From: Aquamicrobium sp.
GTDB lineage: Bacteria > Pseudomonadota > Alphaproteobacteria > Rhizobiales > Rhizobiaceae
Length of the DNA stretch: 8,602 nt
NCBI GenBank assembly: GCA_014860725.1
Contig: JACZJD010000363.1
Span: 1-8,602 of the forward strand
Reading direction: 5' to 3'
Below, piece after piece: positions 1 to 5,425 of this stretch. The notes under the pieces are model-generated. The model was given only the letters and a program-made list of their open reading frames with translations, was not told the DNA's origin and searched no databases. A program made the position numbers and the translations under genes. Within the stretch, counting starts at the first letter, position 1. Every line of letters starts with the position of its first letter.

Positions 1-20
1 GTCTTGAAGACTGTTCTCAT
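1..20 (-). CDS. Start of the next gene after livH, probably a LivM-type ABC permease (partial)
   Basis: Only the first six codons and part of a seventh lie in the window, reading M-R-T-V-F-K. What is seen is an ATG at 20-18, five bases after a perfect GGAGG (30-26), and that GGAGG follows the livH stop codon (33-31) directly. This is a textbook translation start. Liv-type transporters almost always encode their second permease, LivM, immediately after LivH, so LivM is the expected product. That identity rests on gene order alone, because six residues cannot identify a family. The gene continues beyond the left edge of the window. Confidence 0.55.
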
Positions 21-30
21 TTCCGCCTCC

Positions 31-906
31 TCACACTTTCTTCCGGTGGACCTGGGCAAGGATGCCGTGCGGCCGGAACACAAGGATCAGGAACAGGAGC
101 AGGTAGGGCATGATCTGCGAGTAGCCGGCGGCGATGTAGCGCGAGGCGAACGGCTCGATCAGCCCGACGATGATCCCGCCGAGCAGCGCGCCCGGCAGCG
201 AGCCGAACCCGCCGATGACGGCGGCCGCGAACGCCTTGATGCCGAGCAGGCCGATCGAGGGGTCGATGGCGCCCTTGGACGCGAACAGGATGCCCGCCAC
301 CGCCGCGACCATGCCGGCCAGCGCCCACACCAGCGACTGAACCCGCTTGACCGGAATGCCCATATAGTAGGCGGCGAGCTGGTTCTGCGACGAGGCCTGC
401 ATCGCCACGCCGAGCTTGGTGCGGTTGAAGTAGAAGTAGAGCACCAGCGTCAGCAGCACCGTGACCACGATCACCGCGATCTCGTCGAGGCCGAGCACGA
501 GGCCGCCGAAGCGGATGTCACGGCCGGCGATCGGCGACTGCAGCGAGACCGGCTCGTGCCCCCACATCAGGCCCGCGAAGAAGCGCAGCACGAAGCCGAG
601 CGCGATCGTCAGGATGATGACGGCGATCTGCGACTGGCCCGACATGCGCCTGAGCACCACGAGGTCGAGCGCGTAGCCGAAGGCCCCCATGATGAGGATG
701 GCCACCGGCACGGAAATCCAGAAGGGCAGCCCCATGAATTCCGCATTGGTCAGCCCGAGGCAGATGAACGCGCCCAGCATCATGAAGTCGCCCTGGGCGA
801 AATTAACCGCCTCGGTCGCCTTGTAGATCAGGACGAAGCCCATCGCGATCAGGCCGTAGACGCAGCCGTTTGCAAGGCCGCTCACGATCAGTTGCAGGAC
901 ATCCAA
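31..906 (-). CDS. livH: Branched-chain amino acid-type ABC transporter permease, LivH family
   Basis: This is an inner-membrane permease of 291 residues, the usual LivH length. It would form the translocation pore with LivM, energised by LivG/LivF and fed by a periplasmic binding protein. The chain is almost wholly hydrophobic helices. The N-terminal G-L-I-A-M-G-F-V-L-I-Y-K-A block (about 18-30), the N-F-A-Q-G-D segment (35-40), the family signature GGFGSLPGALLGG (232-244) and the C-terminal F-R-P-x-G (277-281) are all visible. The start is a TTG at 906-904, chosen because GGAGGAG (921-915) sits eight bases upstream; the ATG two bases further in is out of frame. The gene lies on the same strand 128 bases after the oxidoreductase and is followed by a probable livM. 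Liv-type systems also import short-chain and aromatic acids and amides, so the substrate is open. Here the catabolic neighbours hint at an organic acid rather than leucine. Confidence 0.93.
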   Translation of the reverse strand: MDVLQLIVSGLANGCVYGLIAMGFVLIYKATEAVNFAQGDFMMLGAFICLGLTNAEFMGLPFWISVPVAILIMGAFGYALDLVVLRRMSGQSQIAVIILTIALGFVLRFFAGLMWGHEPVSLQSPIAGRDIRFGGLVLGLDEIAVIVVTVLLTLVLYFYFNRTKLGVAMQASSQNQLAAYYMGIPVKRVQSLVWALAGMVAAVAGILFASKGAIDPSIGLLGIKAFAAAVIGGFGSLPGALLGGIIVGLIEPFASRYIAAGYSQIMPYLLLFLILVFRPHGILAQVHRKKV

Positions 907-972
907 ACCTGTTACTCCTCCCTGCGGGCGACGAGCCTCGCAAGGCGCCGCCGTCCCGTTCGTTCCCCTTTG

Positions 973-991
973 CCGGCTCCCTCGGAGCCGG
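973..991. repeat. Hairpin in the gap before livH
   Basis: CCGGCTCC, a three-base loop CTC, then GGAGCCGG form a perfect 8-bp stem. It lies in the 128-base gap between the oxidoreductase and livH. No T-run follows on the minus (transcribed) strand, so it does not look like a classical terminator. It may act as an mRNA-processing or stability element that sets livHM levels apart from the upstream enzyme genes. The function is inference only. Confidence 0.5.
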
Positions 992-1019
992 GCGATCGAA
1001 TGCCGTGCCTTTCCGCCCC

Positions 1020-1035
1020 AGGGACCGGGGTCCCT
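1020..1035. repeat. Short palindrome touching the oxidoreductase stop codon
   Basis: AGGGACC-GG-GGTCCCT is a perfect inverted repeat with 7-base arms. It overlaps the last base of the minus-strand TGA (1037-1035) of the oxidoreductase gene. The spacer is only two bases, so an RNA hairpin would open to a loop of about four. There is no T-tract after it. It could be a weak stop or processing signal at the end of the enzyme genes, or chance in GC-rich DNA. Confidence 0.35.
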
Positions 1036-2003
1036 CAGGGCCTGAGCACGATCTTTCCCGTTGCACCCCTGTCGAGCACGCGCCCGAGCACGCTGCCCGC
1101 CTCCGTCAGGGGATACACGCCTTCAATCACCGGCCTGACCTTGCCCGCGAGCCGCCAGCCGATCAACTCCTTCATGTTCTCCGCATAGACCTGCGGCTCC
1201 TTCTGCGTGAAGGCGCCCCAGAAGACGCCGACCACGGAATAGCTCTTCACCAGCGTCAGGTTCACCGGCAGCTTCGGGATGGCGCCCGAGGCGAAGCCGA
1301 TGACGAGCAGCCGCCCGTCCCACGCCATCGACCGCGACAGCGCGTCGAACGCCTCGCCGCCGACGGGATCGAAGGCGACGTCGACGCCCTTGCCGCCGGT
1401 CGCCTCCTTCAGCGCGTCCTTGAGGTTGTCGTAGCCCAGCACGACGTCGGCGCCCGCCTCGCGCGCTGTTCGCTGCTTCTCCTCGCTGGAGGCGACCGCG
1501 ATCACCCGCGCGCCCATCGCCTTGCCGATCTGCACCGCCGCGACGCCGGTCGCACCCGCCGCTCCGAGGACGCACAGCGTCTCGCCCGGCTTGAGCCGGC
1601 CGCGCTGCTTCAGCGCATAGTGCGACGTCCCGTAGGCGACGAGCAGCGCGCAGGCGTCCTCGCCGGAAATGCCCGCCGGCAGCTTCATCACCGCGGATTC
1701 GTGCACGCCGACCTTCTCGGCATAGCCGCCGAGCTGGAGAAGCGCCGCCACGCGGTCGCCGACGGCGAAGCCGGTGACCTTGTCGCCCACCGCCGCGACC
1801 CGGCCCGCCACCTCCATGCCGGGCACGAAGGGCACCGGCGGCTTCATCTGGTAGAGGCCCTGCACCAGAAGCCCGTCCGGGAAGTTGACGCCGATTGTCT
1901 CGACGTCGATCACCACGGTGCGGCCTTCCGCGGCCGGCTCCGGCCAGTCGGTGTATTCGAGCTTGTCCAGCGGCGCGAAATCGCGTGCGACGATCGCCTT
2001 CAT
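1035..2003 (-). CDS. NADPH:quinone oxidoreductase-like MDR enzyme (zinc-free)
   Basis: This 322-residue cytoplasmic medium-chain dehydrogenase/reductase is the normal length for the QOR/enoyl-reductase branch. The N-terminal GroES-like half shows the E-T-I-G-V-N-F-P-D segment (35-43) and P-G-M-E-V-A-G (61-67). The Rossmann half carries the nucleotide-binding run AAGATGVAAVQIGKAMGA (148-165), and the chain ends with G-K-I-V-L-R-P. The cysteines and histidines that bind zinc in alcohol dehydrogenases are absent, which places it among NADPH quinone or enone reductases. The start is the ATG at 2003, one base after the dehydrogenase stop (TGA-G-ATG). Its own ribosome site is weak, so translation is probably coupled to the gene before it. 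In this setting it may reduce an enoyl or enone intermediate of the acyl-CoA pathway. The substrate cannot be read from sequence. Confidence 0.9.
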   Translation of the reverse strand: MKAIVARDFAPLDKLEYTDWPEPAAEGRTVVIDVETIGVNFPDGLLVQGLYQMKPPVPFVPGMEVAGRVAAVGDKVTGFAVGDRVAALLQLGGYAEKVGVHESAVMKLPAGISGEDACALLVAYGTSHYALKQRGRLKPGETLCVLGAAGATGVAAVQIGKAMGARVIAVASSEEKQRTAREAGADVVLGYDNLKDALKEATGGKGVDVAFDPVGGEAFDALSRSMAWDGRLLVIGFASGAIPKLPVNLTLVKSYSVVGVFWGAFTQKEPQVYAENMKELIGWRLAGKVRPVIEGVYPLTEAGSVLGRVLDRGATGKIVLRP

Positions 2004-2004
2004 C

Positions 2005-3255
2005 TCACACCTGCTGCTGCGTGAATTTCTTGAGCTCGTCGCGGGCGATCTGCCGCCGGTGCACCGCGTCCGGGCCGTCGGCGAGCCGCAGCGTGCGCAG
2101 ATGCGTCCACGAGCGCGCGAGCGGCGTGTCCTGCGACACGCCCTGCCCGCCATGCATCTGCACCGCCTCGTCCGTCACCTTGAGCGCGACGCGCGGCGCG
2201 ATCACCTTGATCTGGCTGATCCACGGCGCCGCAGCCTTGCCGTCGCCCTGGTCGATCATCCACGCCGCCTTGAGGCACAGGAGCCGCGCCATCTCGATCT
2301 CCATGCGGCACTCGGCGATGATGTCGTAATTGGCGCCGAGCTTGGCCAGCGGCTGGCCGAACGCCTCGCGGCGCATGGCGCGCTGGCACATCTGCTCCAG
2401 CGCCATCTCCGCCTGACCGATGGCCCGCATGCAGTGGTGGATGCGGCCGGGGCCGAGGCGGCCCTGCGCCACGGCGAAGCCCTTGCCTTCCGACAGGATC
2501 AGGTTCTGCGCCGGCACGCGCACGTCCTCGAAGCGGATGTGCATGTGGCCGTGCGGCGCGTCGTCGTCGCCATAGACCTTCATCGCCCGGAGCACGGTGA
2601 TGCCCGGCGTGTCGGCCGGCACCAGAATCATCGAGTGCTGCTCGTGCTTGCGGCGGCTGGCATCGGGCGTCGCGACCATGACGACATAGATGGCGCAGCG
2701 CGGGTCGCCCGCGCCCGAGGCCCACCACTTCTCGCCGTTGAGCACGTAATCACCGCCGTCGCGCTCGCAGCGCATGGCGATGTTGGTGGCGTCGGAGGAG
2801 GCGACGTCCGGCTCGGTCATCAGATAGGCCGAGCGTATCCTGCCTTCGAGCAGCGGCTCCAGCCACCGCTTCTTCTGCTCCGGCGAGCCGTAGCGCTCCA
2901 GCACCTCCATGTTGCCGGTGTCGGGCGCGGAGCAGTTGAACACCTCGGCGCCCAGATGCGCCTTGCCCATCTCCTCGGCGAGATAGGCGTATTCCACCGT
3001 CGACAGGCCGTAGCCGCGGCCGGAATCGGTCAGCCAGAAGTTCCACAGCCCGCGCTCGCGCGCCTTCGCCTTCAGCCCTTCGAGGATTTCGGTCTGGCGC
3101 GGCGTGAAGCTCCAGCGGTCGCCGTCCTTGCCGATCTCGGCGAGGAATTCCTCGTCGAGCGGAAGGATCTCGTCGCGCACCATGCGCGCCACCTTCTCGT
3201 GGATCGGCTTCAGCCGCTCGGTCATGCCGAGCGCCATCTCCGGGTTGGTCTTCAT
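2005..3255 (-). CDS. Acyl-CoA dehydrogenase family protein, ACAD10/ACAD11-like
   Basis: This is a 416-residue FAD-dependent acyl-CoA dehydrogenase fold. Seen in order are an N-terminal helical domain, M-T-E-P-D-V-A-S-S-D-A-T-N (146-158) at the FAD and substrate site, G-E-K-W-W-A-S-G-A-G (174-183), Q-H-S-M-I-L-V-P (206-213), QGRLGPGRIHHCMR (264-277), M-H-G-G-Q-G-V-S-Q-D (367-376) and R-L-A-D-G-P-D-A-V-H (390-399). From memory, these blocks match the C-terminal domain of animal ACAD11 closely, much more than medium-chain dehydrogenases. Where the classical family has E-G-T with the catalytic Glu, this protein has Asp393-Gly-Pro. Family members include Pseudomonas LvaC, which acts on 4-phosphoacyl-CoA. 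The ATG at 3255 overlaps the regulator stop (ATGA) and has GGAAGGA just upstream. The predicted role is turning a 4-phosphoacyl-CoA into an enoyl-CoA with the phosphotransferase at 5422. A plain acyl-CoA dehydrogenase is the alternative. Confidence 0.93.
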   Translation of the reverse strand: MKTNPEMALGMTERLKPIHEKVARMVRDEILPLDEEFLAEIGKDGDRWSFTPRQTEILEGLKAKARERGLWNFWLTDSGRGYGLSTVEYAYLAEEMGKAHLGAEVFNCSAPDTGNMEVLERYGSPEQKKRWLEPLLEGRIRSAYLMTEPDVASSDATNIAMRCERDGGDYVLNGEKWWASGAGDPRCAIYVVMVATPDASRRKHEQHSMILVPADTPGITVLRAMKVYGDDDAPHGHMHIRFEDVRVPAQNLILSEGKGFAVAQGRLGPGRIHHCMRAIGQAEMALEQMCQRAMRREAFGQPLAKLGANYDIIAECRMEIEMARLLCLKAAWMIDQGDGKAAAPWISQIKVIAPRVALKVTDEAVQMHGGQGVSQDTPLARSWTHLRTLRLADGPDAVHRRQIARDELKKFTQQQV

Positions 3256-3917
3256 GCGTCCTTCCGTTCCTCTTTCCCGCCCCGTTCCTCTTTTCCACCA
3301 AGTCCGCGCCAGGCGCAGGTGACGACAAGCTTCGCCAGTTCCTCGATGTCGGCCTTGGTCTCGCCGGTGCGCGGGGCGTACCAGAAGATCGGCGAGTTCA
3401 GCGTCATGAACATGAGCTGGTTGGTGATGCTGACGTTCTCGAAATCGAAATCGCCCTCTTCCCGCGCCCTGACGATCACCTCGCGGAAGATGGCGCTGTA
3501 GTCGCTGCGCAGGCGCACGAGGTCGGACAGGACGACGCGCTGCTGCGGCGTCGTCGCGCCGCGCAGGTGCATCTCCACCCCCATCCACACCGTGCGCTGG
3601 AACGGCCTGGTGACGATCATCTGGATGACATGGGCGAAGGCCATGCGCTTCCAGCGCATCGCCGCCGGGCCGGGCAGCGTGCGATGGGGCTCGATCGCCG
3701 CGTAGTTCATCTCCATGCCGGCGCGGAAGACGTTGGCGAACAGGTCGGCCTTGGAGCGGAAATGGTGGTAGATGCGGCCCTTGGTGGCGCCCAGCGCATG
3801 CGCGACGTCGTCGATCGACGTCTCGCTGTAGCCATGCTCCATGAAGCAGGTCGCGGCCGCGCTCAGTATGTCGGCGCGCGCATGGTCCAGCATATGCTCA
3901 CGGACGCCAAGCGTCAT
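3252..3917 (-). CDS. TetR/AcrR-family transcriptional regulator
   Basis: This 221-residue repressor-type protein has its DNA-binding domain near residues 12-60. The helix-turn-helix reads S-I-D-D-V-A-H-A-L-G-A-T-K-G-R-I-Y-H-H-F (34-53), followed by the typical R-S-K-A-D-L-F. The C-terminal part is a helical ligand domain without a recognisable ligand signature. The tail holds a tandem hexapeptide, GGKEER twice. The start is uncertain: GGGAGG lies 11 bases before the ATG at 3917 and only two bases before an in-frame GTG at 3926. The ATG is preferred because two bases is too close, but the GTG adds just three residues. It is the first gene of the minus-strand operon, overlaps the dehydrogenase by ATGA, and faces the plus-strand operon. 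It probably represses both through the palindromes at 4020-4052, relieved by an acyl-CoA or similar pathway compound. Confidence 0.92.
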   Translation of the reverse strand: MTLGVREHMLDHARADILSAAATCFMEHGYSETSIDDVAHALGATKGRIYHHFRSKADLFANVFRAGMEMNYAAIEPHRTLPGPAAMRWKRMAFAHVIQMIVTRPFQRTVWMGVEMHLRGATTPQQRVVLSDLVRLRSDYSAIFREVIVRAREEGDFDFENVSITNQLMFMTLNSPIFWYAPRTGETKADIEELAKLVVTCAWRGLGGKEERGGKEERKDA

Positions 3918-3954
3918 CGAGCCCACTTCCTCCCTTGTCCCCGGGCCCTTGTTC

Positions 3955-3990
3955 GGGAAACTCCTCCAAGAAACCCCTGGAGGGGTTCCC
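3955..3990 (-). promoter_or_regulatory. Regulator leader with two competing hairpins
   Basis: Two foldings share one strand. One is a perfect 7-bp hairpin, AACCCCT-GG-AGGGGTT at 3972-3987. The other is a longer imperfect stem pairing GGGAAACTCCTCC (3955-3967) with GGAGGGGTTCCC (3979-3990), with one mismatch or wobble and one bulge. Both cannot form at once. On the minus strand they lie in the 5' leader of the TetR gene, about 40-70 bases before its start. They may modulate read-through or mRNA stability. No leader peptide or T-run was seen, so attenuation is only a possibility. Confidence 0.35.
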
Positions 3991-4019
3991 GTCGGGCCTT
4001 TACGGGTGTGCGAATGATG

Positions 4020-4039
4020 AACATACTACCGGGTATGTT
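4020..4039. promoter_or_regulatory. Probable operator of the TetR-family regulator
   Basis: AACATACTACCGGGTATGTT has perfect 7-base outer arms (AACATAC and GTATGTT) around a six-base centre. A second, offset palindrome (TACC-G-GGTA) sits inside it. It lies between the divergent regulator and SDR genes, about 100 bases from the former and 62 from the latter. The size and placement are typical of operators bound by TetR dimers. It touches a TTGACA hexamer on the minus strand, so binding there would block the regulator's own promoter and probably the SDR promoter too. The assignment to this regulator is inferred from position. Confidence 0.65.
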
Positions 4040-4052
4040 GTCAACGTGACAA
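4038..4052. promoter_or_regulatory. Second palindrome in the divergent control region
   Basis: TTGTCA-ACG-TGACAA is a perfect 6-base inverted repeat with a three-base spacer, abutting and overlapping the main palindrome by two bases. Its halves resemble neither arm of the first site. It could be a binding site for a second regulator, or a by-product of back-to-back -35 hexamers, since TTGTCA reads on the plus strand and TTGACA on the minus strand. Confidence 0.4.
4039..4044 (-). promoter_or_regulatory. -35-like hexamer, minus strand (regulator operon)
   Basis: TTGACA reads perfectly on the minus strand at 4044-4039, about 122 bases before the regulator start. The hexamer 17 bases downstream, TTCATC, is a poor -10, so this is a candidate promoter and not a firm one. 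It lies inside the palindrome cluster, which fits autoregulation. Confidence 0.35.
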
Positions 4053-4101
4053 AGCTGCCGCACACGCCATTTGTGATGCCGCAGCGTAATGGGGAGGGAC
4101 G

Positions 4102-4917
4102 ATGTCGTATCTTGAGGATCTGTTTTCCGTCGCGGGCAAGACCGCGCTCGTCACCGGCGCGGCCACCGGCATCGGCCGCATGGCGGCGACCGGCCTGGTC
4201 ATGGGCGGCGCGACGGTTCTGATCGCCTCGCGCAAGGGCGCGGACTGCGCCCGCGTCGCGGACGAGCTGAACGCGCTCGGCGGCAGCGGCCGGGCCGAGG
4301 GCTTCGCCGGCGACGTCGGCAGCGAGGAAGGCATCGCCGCGCTGGTCGCCGAGGTGAAGAGCCGCACCGACCGCCTCGGCATCCTCATCAACAATGCCGG
4401 CATCACCTGGGGCGCGGAGTTCGAGGACTTCCCCTATTCGGCCTGGGCCAAGGTGCTTGCGGTCAACGTCACCGGCCTCTTCCACCTGACGCGCGAGCTG
4501 ACGCCGCTGCTGGAGAAGGCGGCGAGCCACGAGGACCCCGCCCGCGTCATCAATCTCGGCTCCGTCATGGGCACGCAGCCGCTCGCCGACGGCGCCTATT
4601 CCTACACCGCCTCCAAGGCGGCCGTGCATCACCTCACCCGCACGCTCGCCAACGAGCTCGCCCCCCGGCGCATCACGGTCAACGCCTTCGCGCCCGGCCC
4701 CTTCCAGAGCCGCATGACCGCCTTCGCCACCGCCTCCGACCGGCAGGCGGCCCATGTCGGCGGCCATGTGCCCCTCGGCCGCATAGGTGCGCCCGACGAC
4801 ATCGCCGGCGCCACGCTCTATCTGTGCAGCCGCGCCGGCCGTTATGTCACCGGCGCGATTCTGCCTCTTGACGGCGGGCAATCCGTCCAGCACGGCATGA
4901 CGCTGTTCAAGGAATGA
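4102..4917 (+). CDS. Classical SDR-family oxidoreductase (FabG-like), first gene of the plus-strand operon
   Basis: This 271-residue cytoplasmic Rossmann-fold enzyme has the full classical SDR set. The glycine motif T-G-A-A-T-G-I-G is at 18-25, N-N-A-G at 97-100, and the catalytic tetrad is Asn122, Ser154, Tyr168 and Lys172 (Y-T-A-S-K). After the second strand it has S-R-K (43-45); basic residues there usually mean NADP(H) preference. The C-terminal P-L-D-G-G (255-259) is standard. The ATG at 4102 follows a GGGGAGGG tract (4091-4098). As the first gene divergent from the TetR regulator, it is likely controlled by the palindromes at 4020-4052. With the MaoC hydratase next to it, the likely job is interconverting a 3-hydroxyacyl-CoA and 3-oxoacyl-CoA, or oxidising another secondary alcohol such as a 4-hydroxy acid. 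Substrate and direction are not visible in the sequence. Confidence 0.92.
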   Translation: MSYLEDLFSVAGKTALVTGAATGIGRMAATGLVMGGATVLIASRKGADCARVADELNALGGSGRAEGFAGDVGSEEGIAALVAEVKSRTDRLGILINNAGITWGAEFEDFPYSAWAKVLAVNVTGLFHLTRELTPLLEKAASHEDPARVINLGSVMGTQPLADGAYSYTASKAAVHHLTRTLANELAPRRITVNAFAPGPFQSRMTAFATASDRQAAHVGGHVPLGRIGAPDDIAGATLYLCSRAGRYVTGAILPLDGGQSVQHGMTLFKE

Positions 4918-4930
4918 TGCGAGCCGCAAG

Positions 4931-5425
4931 ATGAGCACAAGCAAGCTGGAACCCGTCTCCCTCGAGGAGGCGAAGCAGGCCGTGGGCACGGAGATAGGAG
5001 TCTCCTCCTGGCGCACGGTCTCGCAGGAGATGATCGACAAGTTCGCCGACGCCACCGACGATCATCAGTTCATCCATGTCGATCCGGCGCGCGCCGCCGC
5101 CGAGACGCCGTTCGGCGGCACCATCGCCCACGGCTTCCTGTCGCTGTCGCTCCTGTCGACGCTCGCCTACGAGACGATCCCGCCGGTCCGCGAATCCGGC
5201 ATCGGCGTCAATTACGGCTTCGACCGCGTCCGCTTCGCCGCGCCAGTGAAGTCGGGCGCCCGCATCCGCGGCCGCTTCAGGCTGGTCGAGCTCACCGTCC
5301 GCCCCTCGGGCTGGCTGCACTTCAACTACGACGTCACGGTCGAGATCGAGGGGTCGGCCAAGCCGGCGCTGACCGCGCGCTGGCTCACCCTCGGCAAGAT
5401 CGAGAATGGAAAGGACGCAGCATGA
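4931..5425 (+). CDS. MaoC-family dehydratase, (R)-specific enoyl-CoA hydratase/NodN-like
   Basis: This is a single hot-dog domain of 164 residues, the usual size for PhaJ/NodN-type hydratases. The active-site segment reads F-A-D-A-T-D-D-H-Q-F-I-H-V-D-P (38-52). It places Asp44 and His49 five residues apart, as in the catalytic Asp/His pair of (R)-hydratases. F-G-G-T-I-A-H-G-F-L-S-L-S-L-L (61-75) forms the conserved central helix. The family hydrates trans-2-enoyl-CoA to (R)-3-hydroxyacyl-CoA. The start at 4931 lies 13 bases after the SDR stop with a weak ribosome site, so coupling to the upstream gene is likely. Its TGA overlaps the next ATG (ATGA). In this cluster it would take the enoyl-CoA made by the ACAD-like enzyme and pass a 3-hydroxyacyl-CoA to an SDR. 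NodN-like proteins of unknown substrate are the main alternative. Confidence 0.92.
   Translation: MSTSKLEPVSLEEAKQAVGTEIGVSSWRTVSQEMIDKFADATDDHQFIHVDPARAAAETPFGGTIAHGFLSLSLLSTLAYETIPPVRESGIGVNYGFDRVRFAAPVKSGARIRGRFRLVELTVRPSGWLHFNYDVTVEIEGSAKPALTARWLTLGKIENGKDAA

Noticed and set aside
4..1188. Long plus-strand open frame of 394 codons opposite livH and the oxidoreductase
   Set aside because: It is antisense to two clearly conserved genes, its translation is rich in Arg, His, Asp and Ala with no recognisable fold, and long antisense frames are expected in such GC-rich DNA.
1885..3501. 538-codon plus-strand open frame opposite the acyl-CoA dehydrogenase
   Set aside because: It mirrors codon positions of the dehydrogenase, has a low-complexity His/Arg/Ala/Leu composition, no ribosome site of note, and crosses three real genes.
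4000..5055. 351-codon minus-strand frame opposite the first SDR
   Set aside because: It is composed of Ala/Gly/Arg/Asp-rich shadow sequence over a well-supported SDR with all catalytic residues, and would run through the divergent promoter region.
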